A program made the translations under genes and the position numbers. Positions 47,141 through 59,940 of a stretch of DNA of 64,000 nucleotides are shown piece by piece. The stretch is from Panax quinquefolius (taxonomy: Eukaryota; Streptophyta; Magnoliopsida; Apiales; Araliaceae), in contig CM035165.1 of NCBI GenBank assembly GCA_020205615.1, positions 33,081,544 through 33,145,543 on the forward strand, given 5' to 3'. Position 1 is the first letter of the stretch. The number at the start of each line of letters is the position of its first letter. The notes under the pieces are model-generated. The model saw nothing but the letters and a program-made list of their open reading frames with translations. It had not been told where the DNA came from and ran no database searches.

Positions 47141-48383
47141 AACCCGTGCTAACTTCGTTCGGGTTCCTTGCATTTTGACCGGCCACGACAACAAACGCTC
47201 TTCCAAGAACCGTTGACTTTGACTTTTCTCGGGACATCCTTTTGAGTCACCATTCCATTTGATCTGGTTTCGATATCGTATAATCTCGGCGATATGTCCT
47301 TCTTTTCCACAATTATAGCATACCTTAAACTGTTGTGGGCGGTTTGAATGATATGTCCCTCTTTCCAAGATTTGTAACATACGACCGGGTGGTCGCTCTC
47401 CTCCCTTAAAACTAGTTGCTTCTTTGGCCGACGCGTCTTCACATGGTCGTTGTTGAATCTCCTCTTTTAAAATCTCCTCCCGACTCGCTTCTTCTATTTT
47501 CATGACCACGATTACCACCAGAGTGGTTACCGCTTTTTTCTCAGTATTCTTCTTTCTCCATTTGGTTATCATTATTCGATGATTTGCTATCTTCTAGATG
47601 ATCCTCGGTTATGGTCCCTCGGTTGAGCGTACTCGTTATCTCGCTTCTAACAACCGAGCCTGCTGACAACATCTGAATAGAGAAAAAATTTATGAGAAAT
47701 GAGATATCGACGTATGTCGGGTTTCAAACCTCTCGAAACATCCGCGTCATACGTTCCTCATTCTCCACCAAATGAGGTGCAAACACCGATAACTCCGCGA
47801 ACTTCGCCTCGTCTTTGGGACACCGCCATGTTATTCTCGCTCTAGTCTAATAAACTCCACTTCCTTCATATAGACGAATACTTTCGAGGAAGTACTTGTC
47901 ATTGAACTGCTTCTAAACGCGTCTCCCATGACATCTTTGAGTGCGGTTGGATGGATACGCCTCACGATTCCCACCAAGAATCGCCCCGCCACGGAACATA
48001 AAGGTGGCGAATGGAACTTTCTGTTCCTCCGTGCATCCCAAGACATCGAATATCTTGGTACTTTGTTTGACCCACGTCTCACTTTATTCGGATCCGGCTT
48101 TCCCAGCAATTACGGTGGTCCCAACTCTTTGAATCTGCTTGCATTTGTGACCACTCGTGGAATTGCTATCATTTCCTCCTCAGATTTTGAACACGAGTCT
48201 CCTCGTCGATTTTGCATGAACTGCAAAAAGCTTCTAAACATCCCTCGTTCATCATCTCGCTTTCGGTGGTGTTGTTCACGGGAGGAACATTGCCGACTGT
48301 TTGCACGCTTCTCCTCGTTGGTGAGTACAGAGGCATCTCCACGGTCTCATTTACTCCATCATTTAATATTCTCGATTCGACAT
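47135..48383 (-). pseudogene. gag of element B, fragmented
   Basis: It starts near ATG 48383 (MSNREY) and shifts frame at once. The gag core is in pieces between 48110 and 47700, with a zinc knuckle KVCYNCGKEGHIAE near 47300. It resembles gag of element A throughout. Confidence 0.8.
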
Positions 48384-48558
48384 TCTCAAATCTTGTCATA
48401 AAAATAAGGGTTAATTAAGGAAATCAATATATCACATAATATCCCTATATACTGACTAACTAACAAATAAGCTTAGGTAGGACACACTAGCGAAGGATTT
48501 ACTCGTCTCTCCCCTCCTAGTTCTATTCCCCGATCTCCGCCAGAGATCATATCCCTAA

Positions 48559-48569
48559 GCTCGATACCA
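48559..48569 (-). other. primer-binding site, element B
   Basis: The minus strand reads TGGTATCGAGC, the initiator-Met tRNA type (TGGTATCAGAGC) with one base missing, two bases inside the 5' LTR. Confidence 0.75.
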
Positions 48570-48571
48570 AC

Positions 48572-51360
48572 CGTGGCGCCCCCAAAATAGGTATATACAC
48601 AACACCCGCTTACGAGTCGCCAAATACATGGTACGTAAACAACTACAACTTTATTATTACAACAAGAAAACGTGAGTTTGAATACAAATATTATCTTACA
48701 GACAATATCTATACTCAAATAAATCCTCATCACATTATTGATTCATTATTTTACAAAATGGTGAGGACTACTAAACAACTCTCTCTAGAATCTTCATTCC
48801 ATACCCCGACTAAGACTTTCGCTACATTCTCGCCTCCGAGAAGAAAAATGGAACAACAAGGAAAAGGGTGAGCTCAACTAGCCCAAGAAAAGAATATTAT
48901 GACTAAGATAATATACAACAAATTATCGTTAGTCTTCAACGAGGAAAAATCGATAGAATACAATAGACAACAAGTTTCGGATCAATATTCGCAATGAAAT
49001 AATAATTCATAGAAGAGTTACGTAGAGAATGAAATCTACTATAATCTATGAATTTAACAAATCCATCATCAATATTTTATCCTCAGAACATCAATCAATA
49101 TTCATCTCAAATCAAATATTCATCTTTGCTACTGTGCCAAAGATATTCATCAATCGGTCATGTTCATCTCAACACTGCTCATCTTTGCACTACAGGCCAA
49201 AGATATTAATCAATCAGGTCATGTTCATCTCAACACTGCTCATCTTTGCACTCACAGCCAAAGATATTCTTCAGAATCATTCATCTTTGCACTACGGGCC
49301 AAAGATATTCAATAATATCATCATTTAAGACCGAGGATGATGAAAATATTTTTTAAAAACGAATCCAAAGGAAACAAAATGACAAGGATTAAGGATTAAG
49401 GATTCGTACTTGGTTTTATCCACGCCTCAAAAATACCTCAAAAATAATCATAGTGGTGTAAAATTCAAGAATGATCAAAACATGGATACAATCGAGTTAG
49501 TATCCGTAATATATATTTTGGACAAAAGAAGAAATTTTATTTTTCTAAGTGAATAGTGTCAGATATCGTGAATAGTGCCGATTATACGTGAATAGTAACT
49601 CAACACCAAAAGATAGAAATTCCACAAAAAATATCTTCACGCTTATTGAATAGTACTCGTGAATAAGAACTCGTGAATAAGTAACTCATGAATAGTAACT
49701 CGTGAATAGTAACTCGTGAATAGTAACCCCATATGAAAAAGTTCTAAATTTGATAAAACTTCAGATCAACATTTCAAAGATAATGATATTGAAGAAATAA
49801 TATCATTACAAAAAAATAATATCCCTTACCTCGAAAAGATCAAGATTTAAATTTAGAATACAGGTATATAAGGTCAAGGAACTTAACTTGCCTAGCAATA
49901 CTCAAAGTATACTCAAAATACTCACAAGAATACGCTCAAAATATCGAGAGAGAATAGAGAAAACTTCGCTTTACGGTGTGATTTTCAATTCTAACCTAAG
50001 CACCTCTGTTTATAGGAAAATGCTTAGAACACCAAAGTTAGAAAAATTTAATATAATATTAATATAATTATACAAATTTTCCTTAGCCCACCTTTTGGTC
50101 AAAACACCAGCCACACATGTTAATGATGTCCAAAAAATACAAAAAACGTTTTTCTTAACAAAAATAATTTAAACTCCCAAAAATTAATTATTTGAACTTC
50201 TAACTTCAATAATTCATAATAAATAGCCCTTTCATCAGAAAATTCGAATCTCATGAGTTTTTATAGGAAATTCAATTCTCTACAACTTTGCAGAAGAAAG
50301 TTTTTCCAAATTCCAAACAAAAATCAACCGAAATCCACAAACGGGCGATTTTACAAAGTTATAATCAAATTTCTATTAATAATTGTGTCCACCAACACAC
50401 AAAACATGTGTTAAACATTTAATGCCACAAAATACTCTTCCTCCTCATATACTCATATATCCCACATTCATTGTAAAAATATCACCGCTAATATATTATT
50501 AAAATAATATATTTAAATGAATTATTTTATCGAGAAAAAGATAAAATATTAATTTTCAACAATTGTCATTTTAAAAATTTTCTCCATCTATATCCACATA
50601 AAATCAATATTTTCCTCATCATATAAATCAATAATTAATTATTCACAAATAATATTACGAGAATCACAATATTGACAACCGTGCGCCTCAGGAAGAGGGC
50701 TTTCCAATAAGAATTTCTTCATCTTGGCGGCGCCTTGATTAGATGACCAAACCTCTCCTGTATGTAACTTTCTAGACATTGCCAATAATGTTATCTAATA
50801 ATATTATTCGGATAATATGAATTATTGCTTCGATAATGAAAGATACTTTGTGTAATGACAATTATCAAATAACGATAATATAAAATATCAACGCAAAGAA
50901 TTATTAACTCAATAAAATATCGAATAAGAATTCACGGTAACCATTATCGAGTAGTGCCTTTTCACGTAAGAATCAATAATTGGTGCAATACCGGGTGCTA
51001 CTTGTTCAACAACGCGTATTAGTGTGTTTTAACCACCGGGTATTCCAACAAGATAATTCTAGAATAACTACTACAAGTTATTTAAAAACAACTTATATTT
51101 GTCGCTTTCTTCATCCAATCGCTTTCAAGTTATGGGGCCCACACATGGTCAAGGCCGTCGCATTTAATATTCCCTCGGACGATGCGAATATTCCACGACC
51201 AAACGAATATTCCCTAAACAACAATGAATATTTTATAACCACTTGCTTATTTTGAAATATTTGCGTATTTAACCCTTAACTATCCACATTAATCAAATCA
51301 ACCCTTACTATTTCAAAATAAAGGAAATTCCTTTTTATTTAAAAATTTCGGGGTCTTACA
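48572..51360 (-). repeat. 5' LTR of element B
   Basis: 2.79 kb, starting CGTGGCGCCCCCAAAATAGG (first base and GAC altered relative to TGTGACG) and ending GGGGTCTTACA. Its TATA region reads TGTTTATAGG near 50007, one base off the consensus. Confidence 0.9.
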
Positions 51361-51394
51361 TAAGGGGTATTCTTTCTTTCTTATTCATGAAGAG

Positions 51395-51840
51395 AACTTC
51401 TGTTATTCCATTATTTAATATTCTGTTGGAATAACCTGTATACGCGGACTACCGTATACATAGTGAAATTCTATGGTTATTCCATTATTTATTATTATGT
51501 TGGAATAACTTTGCCTATGCAATCTTGCGCATACATGGTGAAATTCTTCTATTATTCCATTCTTTATTATTCGAATTTTAATATCCTCATCTGCGTGCAT
51601 TTACGCATGACTGGTTCCATTATTTATTATTACATTGGAATAACTTTTATCTGCGATTACCTATCGCACGCCCGGTGAATTCTTCATTATTCCATTATTT
51701 ATTATTCTCATTGGAATATCATGTCTGCAAGCGCTTACGCATGACCCTGTTCCATTCTTTATTATTCTCATTGAAATAACTTTGCCTATGTGGATTACCG
51801 CATACATGGTAAATGATCCTTCGTATTCATACGAATAGTA
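51395..51840 (+). repeat. about 60-70 bp degenerate tandem repeat in LTR C
   Basis: Six or so units built on TTCCATTATTTATTATTC, then TTGGAATAAC and a variable TGCGCATACATGG-like segment. The same array, inverted, occurs in LTR A at 55860-56200. Confidence 0.85.
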
Positions 51841-54455
51841 TTTTCATTAAAAAAGGGTTTCTGCCAGGGGCAGTTTCGTAATTTTTTTGACCCTCAAAAA
51901 TTCTGAAAAAATTTAAAATGATAATTTGATGAGTTTTCTAGATTATGTCCAAAAATGGCTATTTTTGGATGTATAGATTAAGAGTTATGGATTTTATGGG
52001 AAAAGATTATTTTAAAAATAAACCCTTATAACTCCTTGTGGTTAACTCCAAAATTGGTGAACTTTTTATTGGAAGTACATGTATATAACAGGAGTATACC
52101 CTGTAAATTTCAGAATTTTTGGACAAAAGTACAATTTATGATAAATGTCTAAATATTCGGCAGTTTTAGCCATATAAAAAATAGTAAATGAATTTTAAAA
52201 ATTTTGAGAAAAATATATGTTCAAGATGGGACTATATTATGCTAAATCCCGGAAAAGAAATATTTTTGAGACTGATTTGATATTTTTCATGAAAATGAAC
52301 TAGTTATGAGTAAATGAATTAAATATGTTATGTGAAGTAATAAAATTGGAAAATAGGATTTTACGGCTTGGGAATCCGATATAGGGTATATGCAGATTTT
52401 TGATGAGGGATTTGTTCATTGATGATGAAATCTTATGAGTATGGCATTTTTGAATGATTAAATGCATTATTGGATAAAGTGTAAACAATTGAAATAAATT
52501 GTTTATAAGTTTAAGAAATGATTAAAATATTGTTATAATATTAATGATATTAGATTATGAGATTATTAAGTGATTGATAACATTTGGTTATTATTGAACG
52601 CTGGATAAATTATATTATAAATGTTTAATATTTATCCTTTATCTCATTTGATAGATTCTTATATCATTGTCATCATCCTCATGCTCATATTGTGTTGAAA
52701 GTCATCTTTGGCCGTAGTGCATAGATGGACTTGGTATGATTATGACCATGGATTATTCGGTATAATCATGACCGTAATGTTACAAATGATGTGGAAAAAG
52801 TCCTTATTGGCCCGTAGTGTATTGATGGACAGTTTTTGGTATGATTTTGGCTATGAATTCTCTTCGGCCAAGGATGCAAAGATGAATTATTTTATGGCAT
52901 GATCATGACCGTTGATGAAAACACGATTATCTTTAGCCCGTAGTGCATGGATAATTCGTGGTCGTGATATTAACGAATATCCTTAATAGTAGTGCATGGA
53001 TAATTCAAAGATATATGGATTGATTATCGGTTTGAGTCTCAAATATGAAATATAAATTCATGGATGTGATATTAATGAATATCCTTGGTAGTAGTGTGGG
53101 GGTGATTCGATGATGTGGATTATTTATTGTCGAGTCTCAAATGATAAAATATTTATTATACACTTTTAATTCATAGAAGATAGTAGATATCATGCTCTAC
53201 TTGACTCTTCTAAAATATAGTTGTATGTCTTTGGCATGTAGTGCAAAGATGAATTGTTAATGAATATCTTTGGTCGTAGTGCAAAGATAAATTTATTAGT
53301 ATGATTATGAGCAGGAATTCTGATTTGGTATAACCATGATTCTTGATGTTTCAGGTGAAGATAGGTGATGAAAATTATCTTCGTCACGGTTTGCGAAGAA
53401 ATTTAGAACCACAATTATGATTATGAGTTATTCATATGATTGTGGACAGGAACTGTTGATTTATTTTACAGGGATAAAACATTGTTGGTGGACTTTTAAT
53501 ATGGAGAAGATAATAGACCTTATGGTCTATTTGACTCTTCTAATGGATTGCTCGTTCCGCTGCAACTATGGTTGAAAAGTTTTATCATCTACCATATGTT
53601 CGTAATTTCTGATTTATTAATGATGAAGGCTATTGATGATGTAAATTAGCTTTAGTCATGATATTCTTTACTGGGCTAGTTGTGCTCACCCTTTCTGCTT
53701 CATAATTCCACTCAGGTAATAAGAGTGTTGCGGGATTGAAAGGGGATAACAAGGAATAGAACTCTGGTCTCTAGTCAGAAGGTTCTCCTAAACAAGATAG
53801 AAAAGTGTGTTGTATTCTATACATCATTTAGTAGTTATATTTGGTGAATCAAATAGGGTGAGGTGAACCCAACTTTGGAAGGGTGTTTTGCCACTATCAT
53901 ACAAGATGTCTAATGACATACAACCTCGTGTTATCATAAGAGCGTGGTTGTGCGCATCCACTTCTTGTAGTATATCTACGGGCACTACCTATATGAATTT
54001 TGGAGTTTATTTGAAATATAATATTCACTTGGAGGCGACAAGGAGATAATTATATGTCAAGAGAAGACTCACCATTAGAAAGAAGATGATAGTAATCTTC
54101 TCGTTTTTTTTGGGGTCTATTGGGTCAACCAACGATAATTCTGTGGAGATATGATATCTATTATAACCTAGACGCATGGCCTCCCATGTACGAAGGTTTC
54201 CTTGAGCACTTCCCAAAGATTTTAATTTCTAAAACAGTTTTTGACTATACTTTTATGTAAAGTACCATTGTAAGGTTGTAGTCGAGGCACCATGAGAGTT
54301 ACATACATTTGTATTAAAACTCACAGTTAACTGTGGTCATATTCTATACGACAGTTCAACAGTTGTATAAATGAAGTTGTATTTGAATTTTGTACCATGT
54401 ATCTAGCGACTCAAAATGGGTAATGTATACCTAATTTTGGGGGGGTCACAAATAA

Positions 54456-54808
54456 TATGAATTATTGATTTGAAAATAGGAAATACAATGCAGTAACAAT
54501 TATTGAAACAACAATAATATAAAATATCAACGCAACAATTATTGAATCAATAAAATAAAATTTTGAACAGTAACTACTGTAACAATTATTGAGTAGTTCC
54601 TTCTTACGTAAGGATCAATAATTCAACAATACTTTACAATACTGTAAAGTCTTCGCATGCAATCACGCCAGACACGTATATTTTAACCAATAGGGTATTC
54701 CAACAAAGGTTAACTTGTAATAACTACGCCGTTATTTATAAAAACTCAATTTTATCGTTATCTTCATCCGACAGTTATTCTGTTATGGGGCCCATAAATG
54801 GCTGCGCC
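54456..54808 (-). repeat. LTR D, second part
   Basis: D continues after solo LTR C with AATATGAATTATTGATT and runs to GGCTGCGCC, where element A is inserted. The last stretch of D should lie beyond the right window edge. Confidence 0.8.
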
Positions 54809-55859
54809 TGTGACGCCCCCAAAATAGGTATACATCACCCATCTTGAGTCGCCAGATACATGGTACAGAATTCAAATACAACTTAATAATACAACTATGC
54901 ATAGTACAATACGACAAAACATAAAGTCGTGAGTTTGAATACAAATATTGTCTACTAGAGATTATACAAACTCAGAAGGATTCCTTATTACAATTATTAT
55001 CACACTATTTCATAGAATAGTGAAGACTACTAATGCTAACATCTGGCCCGTCACTCCATTCCCCGACTAGTCCCTGCTACGTTCTCATTTCCTGAAGAGA
55101 GCAATGAAAGTAAAAGGGTGAGCTCAACTAGCCCAGTAGGAAATATTATGACAAAGATAATGCAGAATATATTATCGTTAGCCTTCAACAGTGTTAAACT
55201 GATACAATATAACAACCATCTAGTTTAACTGCAGCGGAACAAGCAATCTATTAAAAGAGTCAAGTAGAGAATAAAATCTACTATCTTTTATGATATAGAA
55301 GGTTTTTCATCACTTTTATCGCTGAGACTCAGCTTAATAAATAATCCACATCATCGAATCACCTATGCACTACGGCCAAGGATATTCTTTAGTATCACGA
55401 CCACAATTATCCATGCACTACCGGGCCAAGAATATTTGTGTATTCAATAATGGTCATGATCGTGCCAACAACTATCCATCAATGCTCTACGGGCCAATGA
55501 GGACTTTTTCCGCATCATTTGTAACATTACGGTCATGATTACAAAGAATAATCCTCGGTCATAATCATACCAAGTCCATCTATGCACTATAGGCCACGTA
55601 TGACTTTCAACAAAAAATATAAACATGAGGATGATGACAATGATATAAGAATTCAATAAAACAAGTTCAAGAATTAATTTATCCGAGAACTAATAACGTC
55701 CAAATTGTCAACATGATACACCTTTGTAGAGTAAAATTCAAGAATGCTCGTAAAAATATTTTCATGAAAAGATCTTTGGATGAAGCGCAAATATCAAGGA
55801 TATTCCACTAATTTCATGGAGTATAAAAGTTAAAACTTTAACCAACCGAGTATAATAAG

Positions 55860-56200
55860 GAATGGAATAACAAAAGAAATCACCGGGCATGCGATAGACC
55901 GCATGCAGCGAGTTATTCCAACAGAATAATAAATAACGGAATCAGTCCCAAGGTAGAAACGCATGCATGTGGATATTCCAATGTAATAATAAAGACGGAA
56001 CGGTCCGTCCAGAAAACGCACAAACAGGATATTCCAATGTAATAATAAAGACGGAACCAAGTCCCGTAGAGAACGCATGCATGTGATGTTCCAATGTAAT
56101 GATAAAGAATGGAACAACGTAAAAATTTCACCAAGTATAGGGTAGCTCACGATATCTGAGTTATTCTAACGTAATAATAAAGAATGGAATAACGAAGTTC
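55860..56200. repeat. 57-74 bp tandem repeat with GCATGC cores in LTR A
   Basis: About five units, each with GGAA(T/C), a variable segment often containing ACGCATGCATGTG, then ATTCCAATGTAATAATAAAGA. Confidence 0.85.
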
Positions 56201-56358
56201 TCTTCATGGATAAGAAAGAAATAATACTCCTACCTTTAGAAAAACTGGATCTGGAATAGTGAGGTAGCAGACTTCTCTTCTTCTTTCTATAATTTCTCTC
56301 TATAATAATCACTCTAAAGCTTTTGTGAATTGGTGAGAAATGAAGGAAGAATGAGCTT

Positions 56359-56368
56359 CTATTTATAG
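56359..56368 (-). promoter_or_regulatory. LTR A TATA box
   Basis: CTATAAATAG on the minus strand. This places the U3-R border roughly 1.35 kb into the LTR. Confidence 0.75.
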
Positions 56369-57713
56369 AAAAATATAGTTTCGATAATTGCACGTTTTGG
56401 GGCTCGAAAAATTACAGTACAATACCACCAACTTTTCCTTTCTTTTTAATTTAGTCATGGAAGTATTATCAAACTTGCACCACCTCCCCTAATAGTAAAT
56501 AATGTGATTCAATAATAAATTATGTGAATCAATAGTTCTGAGACATGTGAAAATACTGAATTACAAGATAAGACCTCCATCTATACCTCCATTTTTAACT
56601 TAAATATGCAAAGTATTATCAATCTTGCACCAACTCCCTAATAGTAACAAGAATGTGAAACAATAGTATACATATGTGAATAAATAGTTATAATCATGTG
56701 AAATAATAGCAATCAATTGCTCATTTATCCCAGGTTAAATACTTGGATTGGTCAAGATAACCTCCAGACATCAATTATTATCGAAATAATTATCGATTTT
56801 CACTAACACAAATAATTCCAACACAATGAAACAATTTTTATCAAAAATATAAATTTTGAAATTTTGAAGTTTGACTTTTTCCGAAAAAGTCAACTGTTGA
56901 CTTTTTGACCAAATAATGAATTCCGAAAATTTTTGTGTTTATAGACTATTTTTACTAATTTCATCATTCCGGACTCAAATATCACGTCCGCGTCTCCAAA
57001 TTCAACTCCGAACACAACTTCAATTTTAATAACATTCATCATTAATATTATAACTCACAATATTTATCAACCAGGTCGTTCCCAGGAAAGAGGGGGATTT
57101 CCAATAAGGATTTCTCCCTATTGGCGCGCAATTAGGTGACCAAACCTCTCATTGATAGAACTTCTAGACATTGTAAATATTACAATTTAATAATATGAAT
57201 AATTTTGTCGTCTCAATTATTGATTTAATAAAATAACATATTATGCAGATGATACTATGACAATAATCGAATCAATAATATGAGAGATATGATGCGCAAA
57301 TTATTCGTGTGTAATAATTGAGTATAACCGAGTGACTTCTCACGTAAGCATCAATAATCAATACCGTGTGCTACTATGCAACTACGCCAGACATCGCATT
57401 TTTTTACTACTACCGAGTAGTTTAACAGCTTAACGATAAAACTTCCGCCGTTATTTTCATAAAGTATTTTTGTCGTTTTCTCAATCCGACAATAATTCCG
57501 TTGTGGGGGTCCACCAATGATTGTGCCGTTGTACAAATATTCCCTATTAAAATGAATATTCCCCGAGCAATCGAATATTATATAACAACTTGCGTACTTT
57601 ACAAAATTTGTAAATATTACCCACAACTATAACATTATATCAAATCCACACCATAATATTCAAAATATATATTTGAGAAAATTTAATCTTTATTCAAAAG
57701 TTGGGGTCTTACA

Positions 57714-57729
57714 ACCTCCCCTTCTTATG
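57714..57729 (-). other. polypurine tract of element A
   Basis: The minus strand reads CATAAGAAGGGGAGGT directly before the 3' LTR. Confidence 0.85.
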
Positions 57730-58171
57730 AAATTTCGTCCTCGAAATTAGGGTGCGTACCTGGTATGTCGAAGAGGTAAGGATATCTTGATTTTATCTCA
57801 GATTCTAACTCCCAGGTCATTTCTTCCACATCGTGGTTTCTCCACAAAACTTTGACTTGAGGTATAACCTTGGAGCGTAGAATATGATCCTTTTTATCCA
57901 AGATTTTAACAGGTAACTCTTCATACGTTAAATCTTCCTCTATCTCGTCTGGTTCTAATTCAATAATGTGGTTTGGGTCTTTCACATATTTATGTAACAT
58001 GGATATGTGAAAAACGTTATGAACACGAGACATACTTGGCGGTAAAGCGAGTCTATAGGCCACAGTTCCTACTTGATCGAGGATTAAAAATGGGCCGATA
58101 AATCGAGGATTGAGCTTTTTTCTCTTTCCAAATCTTGTAACTCTTTTCCATGGAGCAACATGTAACAACAC
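57725..58171 (-). pseudogene. integrase C-terminus and chromodomain of element A
   Basis: An open 148-codon stretch. The integrase GPF/Y module comes first (LNPRFIGPFLILDQVGTVAY, then VHNVFHISMLHKY). A C-terminal chromodomain follows (PVKILDKKDHILRSKVIPQV, KVLWRNHDVEEMTWE), ending near a stop. Chromodomains of this type steer integration to heterochromatin, in keeping with the LTR-on-LTR nesting here. Confidence 0.9.
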
Positions 58172-58199
58172 ATGATCTCCAATATCGAATTCTACATCC

Positions 58200-59345
58200 T
58201 TTCAATGAAGATCAGCATAACTCTTTTATCGATCTTGTGAGGTTTTTATACGTTATCGGATCATTTGAATCTTTTTTGTAGTCATACGTACCAACTCTGG
58301 TCCCAACAACGTTACTTCACCCACCTCATCCCAGTATACTGGAGAATGACACTTTCTTCCATACAACGCCTCGAATGGAGCCATGTCAATACTTGCTTGA
58401 TAACTGTTGTTGTAGGAAAATTCCACCAATGGTAAGAACTTGTCCCAACTTCCCTTGAAGTCAAGGACACAGAGTCTTAATAGATCTTCAAGAGTTTGAA
58501 TCGTCCTCTCTGAACGCCTGCCCGTCGTCTCGAGGATGATATGCCGAAACTAAATCAGTAAATCCGCGCCCATAGCTTTTTGCAAACTAACCCAAAATCT
58601 TGAAGTGAATCTTGGGTCTCGATCGTAAACTATGGATACCGGCATACCATGCAATCTTACAACCTCGTTTATGTATATATCTGAGCAAGACGTTCAAGTG
58701 TATAAGTTTCTCATATTGGTAAGAAATGAGCGGACTTGGTCAATCTATCAACAATGACCCAAATCGCATCAATGCCTTGAGAAACTTTGGGAAGACCCAG
58801 AATCTAAATCCATGGTAATGTGCTCCCACTTCCATTCTCGGAATTTTAAGAGGTTGCAATGGACCTTTTGGTACTTGATGCTCTACTTTAACTCGTTGAC
58901 AAATTAGACACCTTGAGATAAATAGCTATCTCTCTTTTATATTGCTCCACCAAAATGTATTTATGAAGATCACGATACATTTGGTACTCCCGTGATGGAT
59001 TGCAAATGGTGTGTTATGCGCCTCCATCATGATTTTATACTTTAAATCGTGGTCGTTAGGAACACAAAGTCCGGAGTTGACTCAAGTATTCCTTCTTCAT
59101 CGATTCTTGCTTCGATATAGCACCTTCTTGCACTTTCTTCCTCATACGCATCACTCCGGATCTCAGAATTTGAGCAACTTTAACTTTATCAATTAAAGTC
59201 GGTTCTACTCGTATATTCGCCATCATCACATGGGTCCCTCGAGTCTTTAACTCTATCTCCATCCTTTGCAAGTCACACAAAATGGGATTTTGTGTTGTGA
59301 ATAATGCACTTTTCGTGATATGATCTTCTACTCAATGCATCAGCT
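58200..59345 (-). pseudogene. integrase core of element A (many frameshifts)
   Basis: Collinear with the integrase of B: the segment 59280-59056 corresponds to VADAMSRR...RVEPTLIDKVKVAQ, and motifs around 58500-58900 match the catalytic core, but no frame stays open for more than 75 codons. Confidence 0.8.
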
Positions 59346-59413
59346 ACCACGTTCGCTTTTCCAGGATGGTATTGAATGGTATGATCATAATCTTTCAACA
59401 GTTCAAGCCAACG

Positions 59414-59700
59414 TCATTGTCGCATGTTGAGTTCCTTTTGAGTGAAGAAATATTTGAGTCTTTTCTGATCCGTAAAGATCTCCACTTTCTCCCTATACAA
59501 GTAATGCCTCCAAATCTTTAGTGCGAAGACAATAGCTGCCAACTCTAGATCATGAGTAGGATAATTCCTCTCATGTTCTTTGAGTTGTCGTGAGGCATAG
59601 GCTATGACTTTCCCATGTTGCATGAGAACACATCCTAACCCTTTGCCCGAAGCATAACTATAGATGACAAATCCCTCCGAACCAGATGCTATTGTCAGAA
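59414..59700 (-). pseudogene. RNase H of element A
   Basis: ORF 59623-59414 reads [40 protein letters not shown] and [20 protein letters not shown], the central and C-terminal RNase H motifs, including the catalytic Glu (DLELAA) and Asp (FTD). The N-terminal part (about 59624-59700) is in another frame. Confidence 0.88.
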
Positions 59701-59940
59701 CAGGTGCTGAAATGAGTCTCCTCTTGAGTTCTTGAAAACTCTTCTCACATTCCTCGCTCCAACCGAACTTTGTATCTTTCTGAGTCAGCTTAGTTAGTGG
59801 AGTAGCGATTCGAGAAATCCCTTCTACGAATCTCCGATAATAACCACTAAAACCGAGAAAGCTACGATTTCTTGATCATCGATTTAGGTTGCTCCCAGCT
59901 TTGAATAGCTTCAATCTTTGCTGGATCAACAGATATTCCA

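Larger units (their letters stand above)
41800..51360 (-). mobile_element. element B: Tekay chromovirus with both LTRs, internally deleted
   Basis: 3' LTR 41800-44586, internal region 44587-48571, 5' LTR 48572-51360; perfect target duplication TAAGG (41795-41799, 51361-51365). The internal region is only about 4.0 kb. Gag, protease remnants, integrase and a partial chromodomain are present. RNase H and the RT palm are missing, with abrupt joins near 46160 and 46380-46480. It is non-autonomous. The LTRs differ by many small indels, several at otherwise invariant motifs. Confidence 0.92.
40422..54450 (+). mobile_element. solo LTR C (Tekay family, long subfamily) inserted in LTR D and split by element B
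   Basis: Left part 40422-41799 starts TGTGAGACCCCGAATTTTA; right part 51366-54450 ends TTGGGGGGGTCACA. Flanked by a perfect 5-bp target duplication AATAA (40417-40421, 54451-54455). Element B plus its duplicated target occupies 41800-51365. Excluding B the LTR is about 4.46 kb. No gag or pol remains. TATA box at 41545-41554. Confidence 0.88.
54809..57713 (-). repeat. 3' LTR of element A
   Basis: 2.9 kb, from TGTGACGCCCCCAAAATAGG to GGGGTCTTACA. Includes a minus-strand TATA box (56359-56368), a GCATGC-containing tandem array (55860-56200) and stem-loop motifs at 55360-55610. Confidence 0.9.

Noticed and set aside
47928..48401. 157-codon + strand ORF
   Set aside because: Lies opposite gag of element B; a shadow frame.
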